This document shows positions 9,369-19,577 of a stretch of DNA of 64,000 nucleotides, piece after piece; position 1 is the first letter of the stretch, and each line of letters starts with the position of its first letter. The stretch comes from Sphingobium cloacae. GTDB taxonomy: Bacteria > Pseudomonadota > Alphaproteobacteria > Sphingomonadales > Sphingomonadaceae. Location of the stretch: positions 992,001 to 1,056,000 of the forward strand of contig NZ_AP017655.1 of assembly GCF_002355855.1 (NCBI RefSeq). Reading direction: 5' to 3'. The translations under genes and the position numbers were made by a program. A model generated the notes under the pieces. The model did not search any database, had not been told where the DNA came from, and saw nothing but the letters and a program-made list of their open reading frames with translations.

Positions 9369-12250
9369 GCCTTCAACACCTCGTCACAGCGATTGCAGAG
9401 CGCGCCATCTTCTTCGACTTCTGGCAGCAACCGCCAGCAGCGGCCGCATTTGTGCCATTCGGACGGATTGACGACGATGCCGTCGCCCACGCCCATGTCC
9501 ACGCGGGCGACAATCGCGACCTCCGCGAAGTCCACGTCGCCCACCGGCACCCGTTCGCCCATCATGACGTCCGCTTCCAGGCTGGAGCGGACGATCTTTT
9601 CCCGGCGCAGCGGCTCGATGGCTTCGTTGACCTGATCGCGCTGGTCGCGGATTTCCGCCCATTTTTCGCCGAGGCCATGGTTCGCCCAGTGGCCGTCCAC
9701 TTCGGGCCATTCCAGGAAATGGACGCTCTCCGCCTCATCGGGGAAGCGGCTTTGCCACACTTCCTCCGCCGTGAAGGGAATAATCGGCGCGGCGTAGCGG
9801 ACGAGCGCGTGGAACAGCGTGTCCAGCACGGTGCGATAGGCGCGGCGCCGGGGGTCCGACTTCGCATCGCAATAGAGGCAGTCCTTGCGGATGTCGAAGA
9901 AGAAGGCGGAAAGATCGCTGTTCGCGAAGTCCATCAGCGCGCGGGTATAGCGGCTGAATTCCAGCCAGTTCTCGCTGCCCGCCTTCCGGTCCACGATGCC
10001 GCGCAGTTCCTCGTCCAGCTTGGCGAGAAGGTGGAGCATGTAGCGTTCCAGCTCCGGCATTTCGCCGACGGGGATTTTCTCTTCCTCAGAAAAATCGGAA
10101 AGAGCACCAAGCAAGTATCGGAAAGTATTACGGAGTTTGCGATAGGCGTCGGACGATCCGGCCAGCACTTCCTTGCCGATGCGAACGTCGTCGAAATAGT
10201 CGGTGCTGGCGACCCAGACGCGCAGGATGTCTGCACCGCTCTCGGCCATGATCTTGAGCGGATCGACGACATTGCCGAGGCTCTTGGACATCTTCCGCCC
10301 CTGCCCGTCCAGCGCGAAGCCGTGGGTGAGCACGGCGTCATAGGGCGCCCGCCCGCGCGTGCCGCAGCTTTCGAGCAGCGAGGACTGGAACCAGCCGCGA
10401 TGCTGGTCGGAGCCTTCGAGATAGAGGTCGGCGCGGACATCCTCGCCATAGCGCGCCTCGACGGTGAAGGCGTGGGTCGAGCCGGAATCGAACCAGACGT
10501 CGAGAATGTCGTTCACCACCTCATAGTCGGCGAGGTCGTAATCCGAGCCGAGCAGCGCCTGATGATCCGCGCCGAACCACGCATCCGCGCCGCCCTGCCG
10601 GAAGGCTTCGACGATGCGTTCATTGACTGCCTTATCAACGAGATATTCGCCGCTCTTGCGATGAACATAGAGCGCGATGGGCACGCCCCATGCGCGCTGC
10701 CGCGAGATCACCCAGTCCGGGCGGCCCTCCACCATGGAGCGGATGCGGTTGGTCGAGCGCTCCGGCACCCAGCGGGTATGGGCGATGGCGTCGAGCGCCA
10801 CGTCACGCAGCGTCGGGCCGTTGCCGACGATGATGGGGGTGGGCAGGAAACTGCCGTCCACATCGACCGGCACGCCGTCCTGCGGCCTGTCCATCGGGAT
10901 GAACCATTGCGGGGTGCAACGGAAGATGATCTTCGCCTTGGAACGCCAGCTATGGGGATAGCTGTGCCTGAAATCGTCCGAGGCGGCGAGCAGCGCCCCC
11001 GCTTCGCGCAGGTCGGTGCAGATGGGGCCGTCCTTGCTGACGAATTTGGGGTTGATGACGCTCCCCTGCCCGCCGAGCCAGAGCCAGTCCGGACGGTATT
11101 TGCCGTCACCCTCGACCGCGAAGACCGGGTTGATGCCGTTTTCCTTGCAGAGCGCAAAGTCATCCTCGCCATGGTCGGGAGCCATGTGAACGAGGCCGGT
11201 GCCCGCGTCGGTGGTGACGAAATCGCCAGCGAGGAGCGGGCGTGGCTTGGCAAAGAAGCCGCCGAGATGGTGCATCGGGTGGCGGGCGACGGCTCCGGCG
11301 AGTTGGGAGCCTTTGCCGGTCCATGCAAAAGATATCCCCTGACCTTCAGACAACCAAGCACTTTCGCCGAGCCTCGCCAGAACTGCGGAAACCAGATTTT
11401 CTGCAATCAGAAGATAGCTGTTTCCGATGGCTACAAGAACGTAATCAATGTCCGCACCATAGGCGAGCGCCTGATTAACGGGAATCGTCCAAGGCGTAGT
11501 AGTCCAGATCAACGCATAAACTGATCGGCCTGCGGCTTTAGCTGTAGTTACCCATGATTGCAGACCAGAATCTGCGGCATCCACGATCTCGAACGCCACG
11601 TCGATCTGGGTCGAGGTGATGTCCTCATATTCCACTTCCGCTTCGGCGAGCGCGGTCTTTTCGACCGGGGACCACATGACGGGCTTTGCGCCGCGATAAA
11701 GCTGGCCGCTTTCCGCGAATTTCAGCAGCTCGCCGACGATGGTCGCCTCAGCGTCGAACTTCATGGTGAGATAGGGATCGTCCCAATCGCCCATCACGCC
11801 CAGACGCTTGAACTGCTCCTTCTGGACGCCCACCCACTTGTCCGCATAGGCGCGGCACTGGGCGCGGAATTCCTGCGCGGGAACCTCGTCCTTGTTCTGC
11901 TTCTTCTTGCGATATTCCTCCTCGATCTTCCATTCGATCGGAAGGCCGTGGCAGTCCCAGCCGGGGACATAGGGCGCATCCTTGCCGAGCAGCGACTGGC
12001 TGCGGACGATGATGTCCTTCAGCACCTTGTTCATCGCATGGCCCATATGGATGTCGCCATTGGCATAGGGCGGGCCGTCATGGAGGATGAAGCGTTCGCG
12101 CCCCTTCCGCCGCTCGCGCAGCTTGCCATAGAGGTCCATCGCCTCCCAGCGCGCGAGGATCGCCGGTTCCTTCTGCGCAAGGCCCGCCTTCATCGGGAAG
12201 TCGGTGACGGGCAGGAAAACGGTGCTTTTATAGTCGGGCTGGTCGGTCAT
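9365..12250 (-). CDS. ileS: Isoleucyl-tRNA synthetase
   Basis: A class I aminoacyl-tRNA synthetase of 961 residues, full length for the bacterial type. HIGH-like GDIHMGHAMNK lies near residue 67, the CP1 editing domain occupies the middle third, KMSKS appears in GRKMSKSLGNVVDP, and a C-terminal zinc ribbon has two CxxC pairs (KCGRCWRL and ALCNRCDEVL). This pattern marks the mupirocin-sensitive bacterial form. Base composition is uneven: about 11,330-11,600 (editing domain) and about 10,075-10,145 are visibly richer in A and T than the rest. The frame is intact throughout. It is followed by lspA in an overlapping arrangement. Confidence 0.97.
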   Translation of the reverse strand: MTDQPDYKSTVFLPVTDFPMKAGLAQKEPAILARWEAMDLYGKLRERRKGRERFILHDGPPYANGDIHMGHAMNKVLKDIIVRSQSLLGKDAPYVPGWDCHGLPIEWKIEEEYRKKKQNKDEVPAQEFRAQCRAYADKWVGVQKEQFKRLGVMGDWDDPYLTMKFDAEATIVGELLKFAESGQLYRGAKPVMWSPVEKTALAEAEVEYEDITSTQIDVAFEIVDAADSGLQSWVTTAKAAGRSVYALIWTTTPWTIPVNQALAYGADIDYVLVAIGNSYLLIAENLVSAVLARLGESAWLSEGQGISFAWTGKGSQLAGAVARHPMHHLGGFFAKPRPLLAGDFVTTDAGTGLVHMAPDHGEDDFALCKENGINPVFAVEGDGKYRPDWLWLGGQGSVINPKFVSKDGPICTDLREAGALLAASDDFRHSYPHSWRSKAKIIFRCTPQWFIPMDRPQDGVPVDVDGSFLPTPIIVGNGPTLRDVALDAIAHTRWVPERSTNRIRSMVEGRPDWVISRQRAWGVPIALYVHRKSGEYLVDKAVNERIVEAFRQGGADAWFGADHQALLGSDYDLADYEVVNDILDVWFDSGSTHAFTVEARYGEDVRADLYLEGSDQHRGWFQSSLLESCGTRGRAPYDAVLTHGFALDGQGRKMSKSLGNVVDPLKIMAESGADILRVWVASTDYFDDVRIGKEVLAGSSDAYRKLRNTFRYLLGALSDFSEEEKIPVGEMPELERYMLHLLAKLDEELRGIVDRKAGSENWLEFSRYTRALMDFANSDLSAFFFDIRKDCLYCDAKSDPRRRAYRTVLDTLFHALVRYAAPIIPFTAEEVWQSRFPDEAESVHFLEWPEVDGHWANHGLGEKWAEIRDQRDQVNEAIEPLRREKIVRSSLEADVMMGERVPVGDVDFAEVAIVARVDMGVGDGIVVNPSEWHKCGRCWRLLPEVEEDGALCNRCDEVLKA

Positions 12251-12288
12251 GAGGTCCGGAGAAATAACTGACAGTCAAGTTCGCGGCC

Positions 12289-13230
12289 CTACGCGACGTG
12301 AGGCGTTCCCGCAAGGATTTGCCGCGCATCGTCGCAGTCCTTCGCAATCTGCGCGGTCAGGGCGTCCATCCCTTCGAACTTCGCCTCCGGCCGCAGGAAA
12401 CGGATCATCTGCACCTCGATCACCTGATCGTAGAGGCTTTCGGAAAAATCGAAGAAATGCGGCTCCAGCAATTCCTTGGGCGGATCGAAACTGGGACGGA
12501 TGCCAAGGTTCGCCGCGCCGTCCAGCACACGGCCATCGGGCAGCAGGCCGCGCACGGCGTAGATGCCATAGGCAGGCCGCAGATATTTGCCGATGTCGAT
12601 ATTGGCGGTCGGAAAGCCGATGGTGCGGCCCAGCTTGTCGCCATGCTGGACCTGGCCCTGGATGGCGAAGGGGCGGCTGAGCAGGCGGGTGGCGGTTTCG
12701 CAATCCCCGGCCTTCAGCGCATCACGGATGCGACTGGAGGAGATGACATGGCCGTCCTTGCCGATGACGGGCGCCACGGCCTGCGCGGCCATGCCGACCG
12801 CGGCGCTGAGTTCGGTCAGGCGTTCGGCGGTGCCGCCCCGGTCCTTGCCGAAAGTGAAATCCTGGCCCGTCACCACCCCCGCCACACCCATGTCATGCGC
12901 CAGCAGGCGCACGAATTCCTCCGCAGTGCGCGTCGAAAGGGCCGCGTCGAAGGTGAAGACCATCATGGCGTCCGCCCCGGCCCGGGCGAACAGGACCTGC
13001 CGCTGATCCAGCGTGGTGAGGCGGAAAGACGGCGCGTCAGGCTGGAAAAAGCGCATGGGGTGGGGATCGAAGGTCGCGACGATGGCGGGACGGCCTTCGG
13101 CCTTCGCCCATTCGATGGCGCGGGCCACCACGGCCTGATGACCGCGATGAAATCCGTCGAAATTGCCCAGCGCCATGATCGCGCCGCGCAGATGCGCGGG
13201 GACAGGGGCACCGCTCTCCAGCCGCTCCAT
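12289..13230 (-). CDS. ribF: Bifunctional riboflavin kinase/FAD synthetase
   Basis: It phosphorylates riboflavin to FMN and adenylates FMN to FAD. The N-terminal nucleotidyltransferase half shows MALGNFDGFHRGHQAVV and the later ISSSRIRDALKAGD. The C-terminal flavokinase half carries GRTIGFPTANIDIGKYLRPAYGIYAV. I placed the start at the ATG at 13,230 (MERLESGAPVP), giving 313 residues, the usual length; the open frame extends upstream through folA without homology. It lies 46 bp after folA and 38 bp before ileS on the same strand. Confidence 0.95.
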   Translation of the reverse strand: MERLESGAPVPAHLRGAIMALGNFDGFHRGHQAVVARAIEWAKAEGRPAIVATFDPHPMRFFQPDAPSFRLTTLDQRQVLFARAGADAMMVFTFDAALSTRTAEEFVRLLAHDMGVAGVVTGQDFTFGKDRGGTAERLTELSAAVGMAAQAVAPVIGKDGHVISSSRIRDALKAGDCETATRLLSRPFAIQGQVQHGDKLGRTIGFPTANIDIGKYLRPAYGIYAVRGLLPDGRVLDGAANLGIRPSFDPPKELLEPHFFDFSESLYDQVIEVQMIRFLRPEAKFEGMDALTAQIAKDCDDARQILAGTPHVA

Positions 13231-13276
13231 GGCGCGGGCTATAGGGACAGGAAGGGCCGGGCGCAATGCGTCGAAA

Positions 13277-13777
13277 TCATGCGCCGGCCCTGCGCCGGAA
13301 GGTGACGAAGCTGTAGGCCGGCGCTTCGCCCGCCGCCGCATGATCCCGGCGGGACGCTTCCTCCCAGCAGGCGGGGTCGGGATAGGGAATGGCGGTATCG
13401 CCGACCGCATCGATATGGATTTCGGTCAGTTCGATCCGGTGCGCCAAGGGCAGGAACTGGCGATAGATCTCCGCGCCGCCGATCACCATGACGGCGGGCG
13501 CGGCGGCGAGACGGAGGGCGCCATCGACATCATGTGCGACTTCCGCGCCCTCCCCCATCCACGCCCGATCGCGAGTCAGGACGATGTGGCGGCGTCCGGG
13601 CAGCAGCCCGGGCAAGCTGTCAAAGGTCTTGCGGCCCATCACCATCGGATGCCCGAGGGTCAGCGCCTTGAAGCGCTTGAGGTCGGCGGAAAGACGCCAG
13701 GGAAGGCCGCCGTCCCGGCCGATCACGCCATTGTCGGCGCGAGCCAGGATCAGGACGATCTCCGGCGCTTCGCTCAC
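13277..13777 (-). CDS. folA: Dihydrofolate reductase
   Basis: A 166-residue NADPH-dependent reductase making tetrahydrofolate. Family motifs are in order: ADNGVIGRDGGLPWRLSADLKRFK (substrate-binding acidic residue, then the W-x-L-x-x-D-x-x-x-F pattern), HPMVMGRKTFDSL (cofactor loop), and MVIGGAEIYRQFLPLA. Length and start (ATG at 13,777, overlapping the purK stop by four bases) are normal. Placement in a purK-folA-ribF chain is a housekeeping arrangement with no sign of acquired resistance. Confidence 0.96.
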   Translation of the reverse strand: MSEAPEIVLILARADNGVIGRDGGLPWRLSADLKRFKALTLGHPMVMGRKTFDSLPGLLPGRRHIVLTRDRAWMGEGAEVAHDVDGALRLAAAPAVMVIGGAEIYRQFLPLAHRIELTEIHIDAVGDTAIPYPDPACWEEASRRDHAAAGEAPAYSFVTFRRRAGA

Positions 13778-14844
13778 AATGTCAGCCGCGTGACATGGCC
13801 CATCTTGCGGCCCGGACGCGCTTCATGCTTGCCGTAGAGATGGAGATGATTGGCGGGATCGGACAGGATCGCCTGCCATTCATGCGCCTGCGCGCCGATC
13901 AGGTTGCGCATCTCCACCTCTTCCGCCGCGAGCCTGGTATCGCCGAGCGGCAGGCCGCAGATCGCGCGGACATGGTTCTCGAACTGGCTCGTTACCGCGC
14001 CTTCAATGGTCCAATGGCCGCTATTGTGGACGCGCGGGGCCATTTCATTGAAGACGGGGCCGTCCGCTCCGGCGAAAAACTCCAGCGTCAGCACGCCCAC
14101 ATAATCCAGCGCGTCCGCCACCTGACGCGACAGGGCGCGGGCCTGATCCACCTGCCCTTCGATCAGGGGGCCGGCGGGGACGGTGGACGTGGCGAGGATG
14201 CCGTCGACATGCACATTGGCGGCGGAATCCCAGAAACGGACCTGCCCATCGGCGGCACGCACGAGGATCACCGAAAATTCCTCCTCGAAGATCACGAAGC
14301 CTTCGAGAATGGCGCTCTGGCGGCCGATGGCGTCCCATGCGGCCGAGGCATCGGCAGCGCCGGAAAGCCGCGCCTGTCCCTTGCCGTCATAGCCCATGCG
14401 GTTGGTCTTGAGGACGGCGCGGGGGCCGACCTGTCCGATGGCGGCTTCCAGATCGGCAAGGCTTTCCACCGGAGCGAAAGGCGCGGTCAGCCCGCCCAGA
14501 TCGTTGACGAAGCGCTTTTCGGCGAGGCGGTCCTGCGCCACGCGGAGCGCCTGCGCGCCCGGACGGACGAGGCCGTGGGTGGCGAGCACCTCGACCGCCG
14601 AAGGGTCGATATTCTCGAACTCATAGGTGACGACATCGACCGCATCGGCGAAGGCGGCGAGCGCGGCGGCATCCTCATAGGCGCCCCGCGTCCAGCCGGA
14701 GGAAACATCGGCGGCGGGGCCGCTATCCTCCGGCGCATAGATATGGGTCCGATAGCCCAGCTGCGCGGCGGCGATGGCGATCATCCGGCCCAGCTGGCCG
14801 CCGCCGAGGATGCCGATGGTGGAGCCGGGCGGGATCGTCGACAT
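13774..14844 (-). CDS. purK: N5-carboxyaminoimidazole ribonucleotide synthase
   Basis: An ATP-grasp enzyme that carboxylates AIR to N5-CAIR in purine synthesis. It is 356 residues from the ATG at 14,844 (MSTIPPGSTIGILGGGQLGRM); upstream codons in frame are not homologous. Motifs include GILGGGQLGRMIA, VLKTNRMGYDGKGQ, FEEEFSVILVR and FNEMAPRVHNSGHWTIEG. It begins one base after the purE stop, so the two are a tight operon, matching the partner enzyme that isomerises its product. Confidence 0.97.
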   Translation of the reverse strand: MSTIPPGSTIGILGGGQLGRMIAIAAAQLGYRTHIYAPEDSGPAADVSSGWTRGAYEDAAALAAFADAVDVVTYEFENIDPSAVEVLATHGLVRPGAQALRVAQDRLAEKRFVNDLGGLTAPFAPVESLADLEAAIGQVGPRAVLKTNRMGYDGKGQARLSGAADASAAWDAIGRQSAILEGFVIFEEEFSVILVRAADGQVRFWDSAANVHVDGILATSTVPAGPLIEGQVDQARALSRQVADALDYVGVLTLEFFAGADGPVFNEMAPRVHNSGHWTIEGAVTSQFENHVRAICGLPLGDTRLAAEEVEMRNLIGAQAHEWQAILSDPANHLHLYGKHEARPGRKMGHVTRLTL

Positions 14845-14845
14845 C

Positions 14846-15340
14846 TTATTCCGGCGTCTCGGCGACGTCGTTGGTCTGCTTCGCGCGCCATGCGTCGAGC
14901 CGTTCGGCCAGCGCGGCATCCGTGGTGGCGAGGATGGAGGCGGCGAGCAGCGCGGCGTTGATCGCGCCGGGCTTGCCGATGGCGAGCGTGCCGACCGGGA
15001 CGCCGCCTGGCATCTGGACGATGGAAAGCAGCGAATCCATGCCCTTGAGCGACTTGGATTCCACGGGAACGCCCAGCACGGGCAGACGCGTCATGGAGGC
15101 CGTCATGCCGGGCAGATGCGCCGCGCCGCCCGCGCCCGCGATGATGACCTTGAGGCCGCGGCCGACCGCTCCGGTGGCGTAATCGTAGAGGCGCTGGGGG
15201 GTGCGGTGGGCGGACACGACCTTGCACTCATGGGCGACGCCCAGAGCGTCCAGCGTTTCGGCGGCATGGCGCATCGTATCCCAATCGGACCGGCTGCCCA
15301 TGATGATGCCGACCTGCGCGGCTGCGCTATCCCCGCTCAT
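14846..15340 (-). CDS. purE: N5-carboxyaminoimidazole ribonucleotide mutase
   Basis: It converts N5-CAIR to CAIR. At 164 residues it is a class I PurE with [14 protein letters not shown] (phosphate-binding serines), [26 protein letters not shown] and the late [13 protein letters not shown]. It is the first gene of purE-purK, one base apart. The next gene upstream, gpmA, is separated by 120 bp containing a terminator, so the operon probably starts here. Confidence 0.97.
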   Translation of the reverse strand: MSGDSAAAQVGIIMGSRSDWDTMRHAAETLDALGVAHECKVVSAHRTPQRLYDYATGAVGRGLKVIIAGAGGAAHLPGMTASMTRLPVLGVPVESKSLKGMDSLLSIVQMPGGVPVGTLAIGKPGAINAALLAASILATTDAALAERLDAWRAKQTNDVAETPE

Positions 15341-15384
15341 TCCCCATGCTTCCCGTCAAGGAGCAGTCCCATGCTGCCCGGAAA

Positions 15385-15420
15385 GCAAAGCCCCTTAGCG
15401 GTCGGGCCGCCAAGGGGCAA
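15385..15420 (-). terminator. Rho-independent terminator after gpmA
   Basis: GCCCCTTAGCGG (15,390-15,401) pairs with CCGCCAAGGGGC (15,407-15,418) around a five-base loop with one mismatch. Read on the minus strand, the stem is followed by TTTGCTTT. It lies between gpmA and purE, both on the minus strand, and so separates gpmA from the purine operon. Confidence 0.75.
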
Positions 15421-15460
15421 TGCGGGATTTGCTTCCGCCCCGGTTCGTGTGCGGAATATC

Positions 15461-16147
15461 CTAGCGTTCGGACAGGTAATAGCGGTCCTTCGCCGTCAGG
15501 TCGTCCGCCAGATCGTAGACGATCGGCTGGCCGGTCGGGATTTCCAGCTCCGTGATCTCGTCGTCGGGGATGTTGGACAGATGCTTCACCAGCGCGCGCA
15601 GCGAATTGCCGTGGGCGGAAATGAGGACGCGCCTGCCCGCCCTCAGTTCCGGCGCGATGCGGCTTTCCCAATAGGGCAACACGCGGGCGATGGTGTCCTT
15701 CAGCGATTCCGTCGAGGGGATGGCGATGCCGTCATAGCGACGGTCCTTCGACAGGTCGAATTCGCTGCCCGGCTCCAGCGGCGGGGGGGGCACGTCGAAG
15801 CTGCGGCGCCAGATCTTGACCTGCGCGTCGCCATGCTTCGCCGCCGTCTCCGCCTTGTTGAGGCCGGTGAGGCCGCCATAGTGGCGCTCGTTGAGGCGCC
15901 AGTCCTTCTCGACGGGGAGCCACAGTCGGCCCATTTCCTCCAGCGCGAGGTTCAAGGTCTTGATCGCGCGGGTCTGGAAAGAGGTGAAGCACTGGTCGAA
16001 ATCCAGCCCCTTTTCCGCCATCAGCCGACCGGCGGCGCGCGCTTCCTCCGCGCCCTTCTCGGTCACGTCCACGTCCCACCAGCCGGTGAAGCGGTTTTCC
16101 AGGTTCCAGGCCGACTGGCCATGACGGATAAGGACGAGTGTGGGCAT
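15461..16147 (-). CDS. gpmA: 2,3-bisphosphoglycerate-dependent phosphoglycerate mutase
   Basis: A glycolytic and gluconeogenic mutase of 228 residues. The phosphorylated histidine is in [19 protein letters not shown] and the second histidine in [31 protein letters not shown] and [14 protein letters not shown] are also family motifs. I used the ATG at 16,147 ([10 protein letters not shown]), which starts the fold directly; longer starts run into the promoter region shared with the divergent sppA. It is a single-gene unit ended by the hairpin at 15,385-15,420. Confidence 0.96.
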   Translation of the reverse strand: MPTLVLIRHGQSAWNLENRFTGWWDVDVTEKGAEEARAAGRLMAEKGLDFDQCFTSFQTRAIKTLNLALEEMGRLWLPVEKDWRLNERHYGGLTGLNKAETAAKHGDAQVKIWRRSFDVPPPPLEPGSEFDLSKDRRYDGIAIPSTESLKDTIARVLPYWESRIAPELRAGRRVLISAHGNSLRALVKHLSNIPDDEITELEIPTGQPIVYDLADDLTAKDRYYLSER

Positions 16148-16272
16148 GAGGCGCGTCTCCTGCACGATGGGCTTTGCGTTGCGCTTCCCATAGCGCGGGA
16201 AATCGCGGGCGCAAGCTTGTCGCCCCGCCCTTCCGCCCCACATTGCAGTCGGACGGGCGATAGGATAGCCCG

Positions 16273-18186
16273 GTGGCAAGGCTTGAAAGAGGAACCGGCA
16301 ACTTGGCATTCGTAAAAGGCGCCTGGCGCATATTGGTCGCGATCAAGGACGGGCTGGTGCTGCTGCTCCTCCTGATGTTCTTCGGCCTGCTCTATGCGGC
16401 GCTGTCCTTTTCCCCCAAGCCGAGCGCGAGCGTCCGTTCCGGCGCGCTGCTGCTGGATCTGGACGGCACCATCGTCGAGCAACCGGCGGAAATCGATCCG
16501 ACGGCCCTGCTGGCCGGTTCCGGTCCGAAGATGAAGGAATATCGCCTTGCCGACATCGTGACTGCGCTGGAGGCGGCGAAGGACGACGGCAAGGTCAAGG
16601 CCGTCGTGCTGAACCTCGACGGCTTCATGGGCGGCGGGCAGGTCGCGCTGGAGCGGGTGGGCAAGGCGCTGGACGCCGTGCGCGCCGCGAAGAAGCCGGT
16701 CTTCGCTTTCGCCACCATCTATAGCGACGACGGCTATCAGCTGGCCGCCCATGCCAACGAGACATGGCTCGACCCGCTGGGCGGCGTGGCGATCATGGGG
16801 CGTGGCGGCTCCTCCCTTTATTACAAGGGGTTGATCGACAAGCTGGGCGTCAACACCCATGTCTATCGCGTCGGCACCTACAAGAGCTTCGTCGAACCCT
16901 TCATCCGCACCGATCAATCGCCCGAAGCGAAGCAGGCCAATCAGGCGCTGGCCGATGCGCTGTGGCAGGATTGGCAGGAGGATGTCGCCAAGGCCCGACC
17001 CAGGGCGAAGCTGGCCGCCTATGCAAGCGATCCGGCCGCCGCGGCACGGGCAGCGGGCGGCAATCTGGCCAAGGCGGCGGAAAATGCCGGGCTGGTCGAC
17101 AAGCTGGGCGACGAAGCGGCCTTTGGCGAAAGGGTGGCGAAGGTCGCGGGCGAATCGCCCGACGCGCGGGCGGGCCGTTTCGCCAGCATCGATCTTTCGA
17201 CCTATGTCCAGGCGCGCAAACCCGCCAATGACGGGCAGATCGGCATCCTGACGGTCGCGGGCGAGATCGTGGACGGGGAAGCCGGGCCGGGCACGGCGGC
17301 GGGCGACACCATCTCCAACCTCCTCTACAAGGCATTGGCGGAAAAGGACCTGAAGGCGCTCGTTGTCCGGGTCGATTCGCCGGGCGGATCGGTGATGGCG
17401 TCCGAGAAGATACGCGGGGCCGTCATGGCGGCCAAATCGCAGGGACTGCCCGTGGTCGTGTCGATGGGCAATGTCGCGGCCAGCGGCGGCTATTGGGTGT
17501 CCACCCCCGCCAATCTGATCTTTGCCGAGCCGGCGACGATCACCGGCTCCATCGGCGTATTCGGGATATTGCCGAGCTTCGAGGGCACGCTGGCGAAGAT
17601 GGGGATCACCACGGACGGGGTGCGGACCACGCCGCTATCGGGACAGCCGGACCTTGCGGGCGGCACGACGCCGGAGTTCGACCGCATCATGCAGATGGGG
17701 GTCGAGGATATCTACGGACGCTTCGTCGGCCTCGTCGCGCAATCCCGCCGCAAGTCGCCGGAGCAGATCGACGCCATCGCGCAGGGCCGGGTGTGGGACG
17801 GCGGCACGGCGCGGCAGATCGGGCTGGTGGACCGTTTCGGCGGGCTTGAGGACGCCATCGCCGAAGCGGCGAAACTGGCGAAACTCGATCCGGCCAAGGC
17901 CCGCCCCTACCGGATCGAAAAGGAACCGGATAAATTCACCCAGTTCCTCCAGTCCGTTCTGGAGCGGGAGGATGATGGGAAGGATCGCTCCCGCGACATG
18001 CTGGCGCGCCAGGCGATGCTCCAGCGGCAATGGGCCATGCAGGCGATTGGCGATGTGAAGGCGATGGTCGGCGGCGCGGGCGTGAGGGCGGATTGCCTGG
18101 AATGCCGGGCCTATGGCGCACCGCGTCCGGTGAGCCACGCGGATGAGCGGGGGCTTTTCGCGATGCTCGCGTCGCTGTGGCGGTGA
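16273..18186 (+). CDS. sppA: Signal peptide peptidase SppA, 67K type
   Basis: A membrane-anchored serine protease with a Ser-Lys dyad that degrades cleaved signal peptides. The GTG at 16,273 gives 637 residues, including one N-terminal transmembrane helix ([18 protein letters not shown]). Two tandem S49 domains follow. The lysine lies in [13 protein letters not shown] of the N-terminal domain and the serine in [15 protein letters not shown] of the C-terminal domain, as in E. coli SppA. The last 30 residues ([13 protein letters not shown] onward) extend past the usual end and are unassigned. It is divergent from gpmA. Confidence 0.94.
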   Translation: MARLERGTGNLAFVKGAWRILVAIKDGLVLLLLLMFFGLLYAALSFSPKPSASVRSGALLLDLDGTIVEQPAEIDPTALLAGSGPKMKEYRLADIVTALEAAKDDGKVKAVVLNLDGFMGGGQVALERVGKALDAVRAAKKPVFAFATIYSDDGYQLAAHANETWLDPLGGVAIMGRGGSSLYYKGLIDKLGVNTHVYRVGTYKSFVEPFIRTDQSPEAKQANQALADALWQDWQEDVAKARPRAKLAAYASDPAAAARAAGGNLAKAAENAGLVDKLGDEAAFGERVAKVAGESPDARAGRFASIDLSTYVQARKPANDGQIGILTVAGEIVDGEAGPGTAAGDTISNLLYKALAEKDLKALVVRVDSPGGSVMASEKIRGAVMAAKSQGLPVVVSMGNVAASGGYWVSTPANLIFAEPATITGSIGVFGILPSFEGTLAKMGITTDGVRTTPLSGQPDLAGGTTPEFDRIMQMGVEDIYGRFVGLVAQSRRKSPEQIDAIAQGRVWDGGTARQIGLVDRFGGLEDAIAEAAKLAKLDPAKARPYRIEKEPDKFTQFLQSVLEREDDGKDRSRDMLARQAMLQRQWAMQAIGDVKAMVGGAGVRADCLECRAYGAPRPVSHADERGLFAMLASLWR

Positions 18187-18209
18187 AGGGCGTATCGTTC
18201 AGGACGGTC

Positions 18210-18857
18210 CTATTCCCGGCGGATGCCCCTGTAGACAGGCAGGCCCCATCCCCGCCAAATCGCCAGCGCGCGTAGCAGGAAGCCTAGCAGGACCGCGATC
18301 ACGCTGGCGATGGGCACGTCCAGTCCGCCCCAGCGCAGCAGTACGAAGGAACCGGACGAGACGACGGCGGCCGTCACGTAAAGCTCCGGGCGCAGCAGGA
18401 TGGAGGGCTCCCCGGCCAGAAGATCGCGCATGATGCCACCGACGCAGCCGGTCACCACTCCCATGATCGCGGCGACGAACGGCGGGATGCCGAAGCTCAT
18501 CGCCTTGGCCGCGCCGAACACGGCGAAGGCGGCGAGGCCGACGGCATCCAGCCAGTCGAGCGCGCGGTCGCTCCAGAAAGAGCGCGGCGTTATCCAGACA
18601 AGCAGGGCCGCGGCCATGCAGGTGATGGCGGGCGTGGCATCATGCACCCAGAAGACCGGCGCATCGATCAGCAGGTCGCGCACCGTCCCGCCCCCGACAC
18701 CCGTCACCAGCGCGAAAAAGGCGAAGGTGACGAGCGTCTGGCGCAAGCGCGCCGCAGCCAGCGCACCCGATGCCGCAAACACGAAGATACCGACGATGCT
18801 CAGGACTTGCAGCACCGTGCCGATCTGCGGCGTGAAATTCTCGGGAGGGGGCAGCAT
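18210..18857 (-). CDS. TRIC-type trimeric cation channel family protein (YadS/UPF0126)
   Basis: A 215-residue membrane protein made of two repeated three-helix units, each ending in a Gly-rich kinked helix: GVGGGTVRDLLIDAPVFW and GCVGGIMRDLLAGEPSIL. These G-x-R-D motifs define the TRIC/UPF0126 family, which in prokaryotes forms homotrimeric K+-permeable channels. Physiological role in this organism is unknown. It is convergent with sppA (23 bp between ends). Confidence 0.92.
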   Translation of the reverse strand: MLPPPENFTPQIGTVLQVLSIVGIFVFAASGALAAARLRQTLVTFAFFALVTGVGGGTVRDLLIDAPVFWVHDATPAITCMAAALLVWITPRSFWSDRALDWLDAVGLAAFAVFGAAKAMSFGIPPFVAAIMGVVTGCVGGIMRDLLAGEPSILLRPELYVTAAVVSSGSFVLLRWGGLDVPIASVIAVLLGFLLRALAIWRGWGLPVYRGIRRE

Positions 18858-18991
18858 CGGAATAAGCCGTCAGGCCGGGACGCCATGGCCGCGCCCGGCC
18901 CCTGCCCCGCATGGCGGGCGCATCGCAGCGCCCTCCGGCATGGGAAGGCCAGCCGCCGAACCGGCCGATGTCGGAACGGCGGCGTTCGGGA

Positions 18992-19540
18992 TCACTTTGC
19001 CAGCTCGGCCTCGATCGCGGCGATCAGCGCGGGATCGTCCGGCGCGGTGGTCGGCGCGAAGCGAGCCGCGACGGAACCGTCCCTGGCGATCACGAACTTC
19101 TCGAAATTCCAGAGGATTTCGGGTTCGGGATTGGGTTCCATGCCATAGCCTTTCAGCTTTTCGCGAAAGGCGTCGCCGTCGCCCTCGGCCTTGGGCCACG
19201 CGCTGGTCAACGCGGCGTAAAGCGGGTGCTTTTCCGGGCCGGTCACGACGATCTTCTCGAACATCGGGAAATCCACGCCGAAATTGGTGGTGCAGAATGT
19301 CGCGATCTCGTCATTGCCGCCCGGTTCCTGCGCGCCGAAATCATTGGCGGGAAAGCCGGCGACGACAAGGCCCTTGTCCTTGTAATCGGCATAGAGCTTC
19401 TCCAGCCCTTCATATTGCGGGGTCAGGCCGCATTTGGAGGCGACGTTGACCGCCAGGACGACCTTTCCGGCGTAGTCGCCCAGGCTGGTGTCATCGCCCT
19501 TGATGGTCTTCAACGGAATTTGCTGGATCACGCTCATCAT
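18992..19540 (-). CDS. Glutathione peroxidase family protein
   Basis: A 182-residue thiol peroxidase. The peroxidatic Cys sits in NVASKCGLTPQYEGLEKLY, where selenoenzymes have Sec. The rest of the tetrad is visible as the Gln in FPANDFGAQEPG and the Trp-Asn in ILWNFEKFVI. Bacterial Cys forms usually take electrons from thioredoxin rather than glutathione. Two adjacent ATGs, at 19,540 and 19,537, follow AAGGAG. The protein lacks a signal peptide and should be cytoplasmic. Confidence 0.94.
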   Translation of the reverse strand: MMSVIQQIPLKTIKGDDTSLGDYAGKVVLAVNVASKCGLTPQYEGLEKLYADYKDKGLVVAGFPANDFGAQEPGGNDEIATFCTTNFGVDFPMFEKIVVTGPEKHPLYAALTSAWPKAEGDGDAFREKLKGYGMEPNPEPEILWNFEKFVIARDGSVAARFAPTTAPDDPALIAAIEAELAK

Positions 19541-19577
19541 CGTCTCCTTGGAAATGGGGTCGGCGCGGACCTTGCCA

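Noticed and set aside
9452..11524. A 690-codon plus-strand frame opposite ileS, and similar long antisense frames opposite the ABC-F, clpX and fec genes
   Set aside because: Long antisense frames are expected in GC-rich genes. The minus-strand products are unambiguous families.
13277..13777. Acquired trimethoprim-resistance dfr gene
   Set aside because: Length, context (purK-folA-ribF) and composition match a chromosomal folA.
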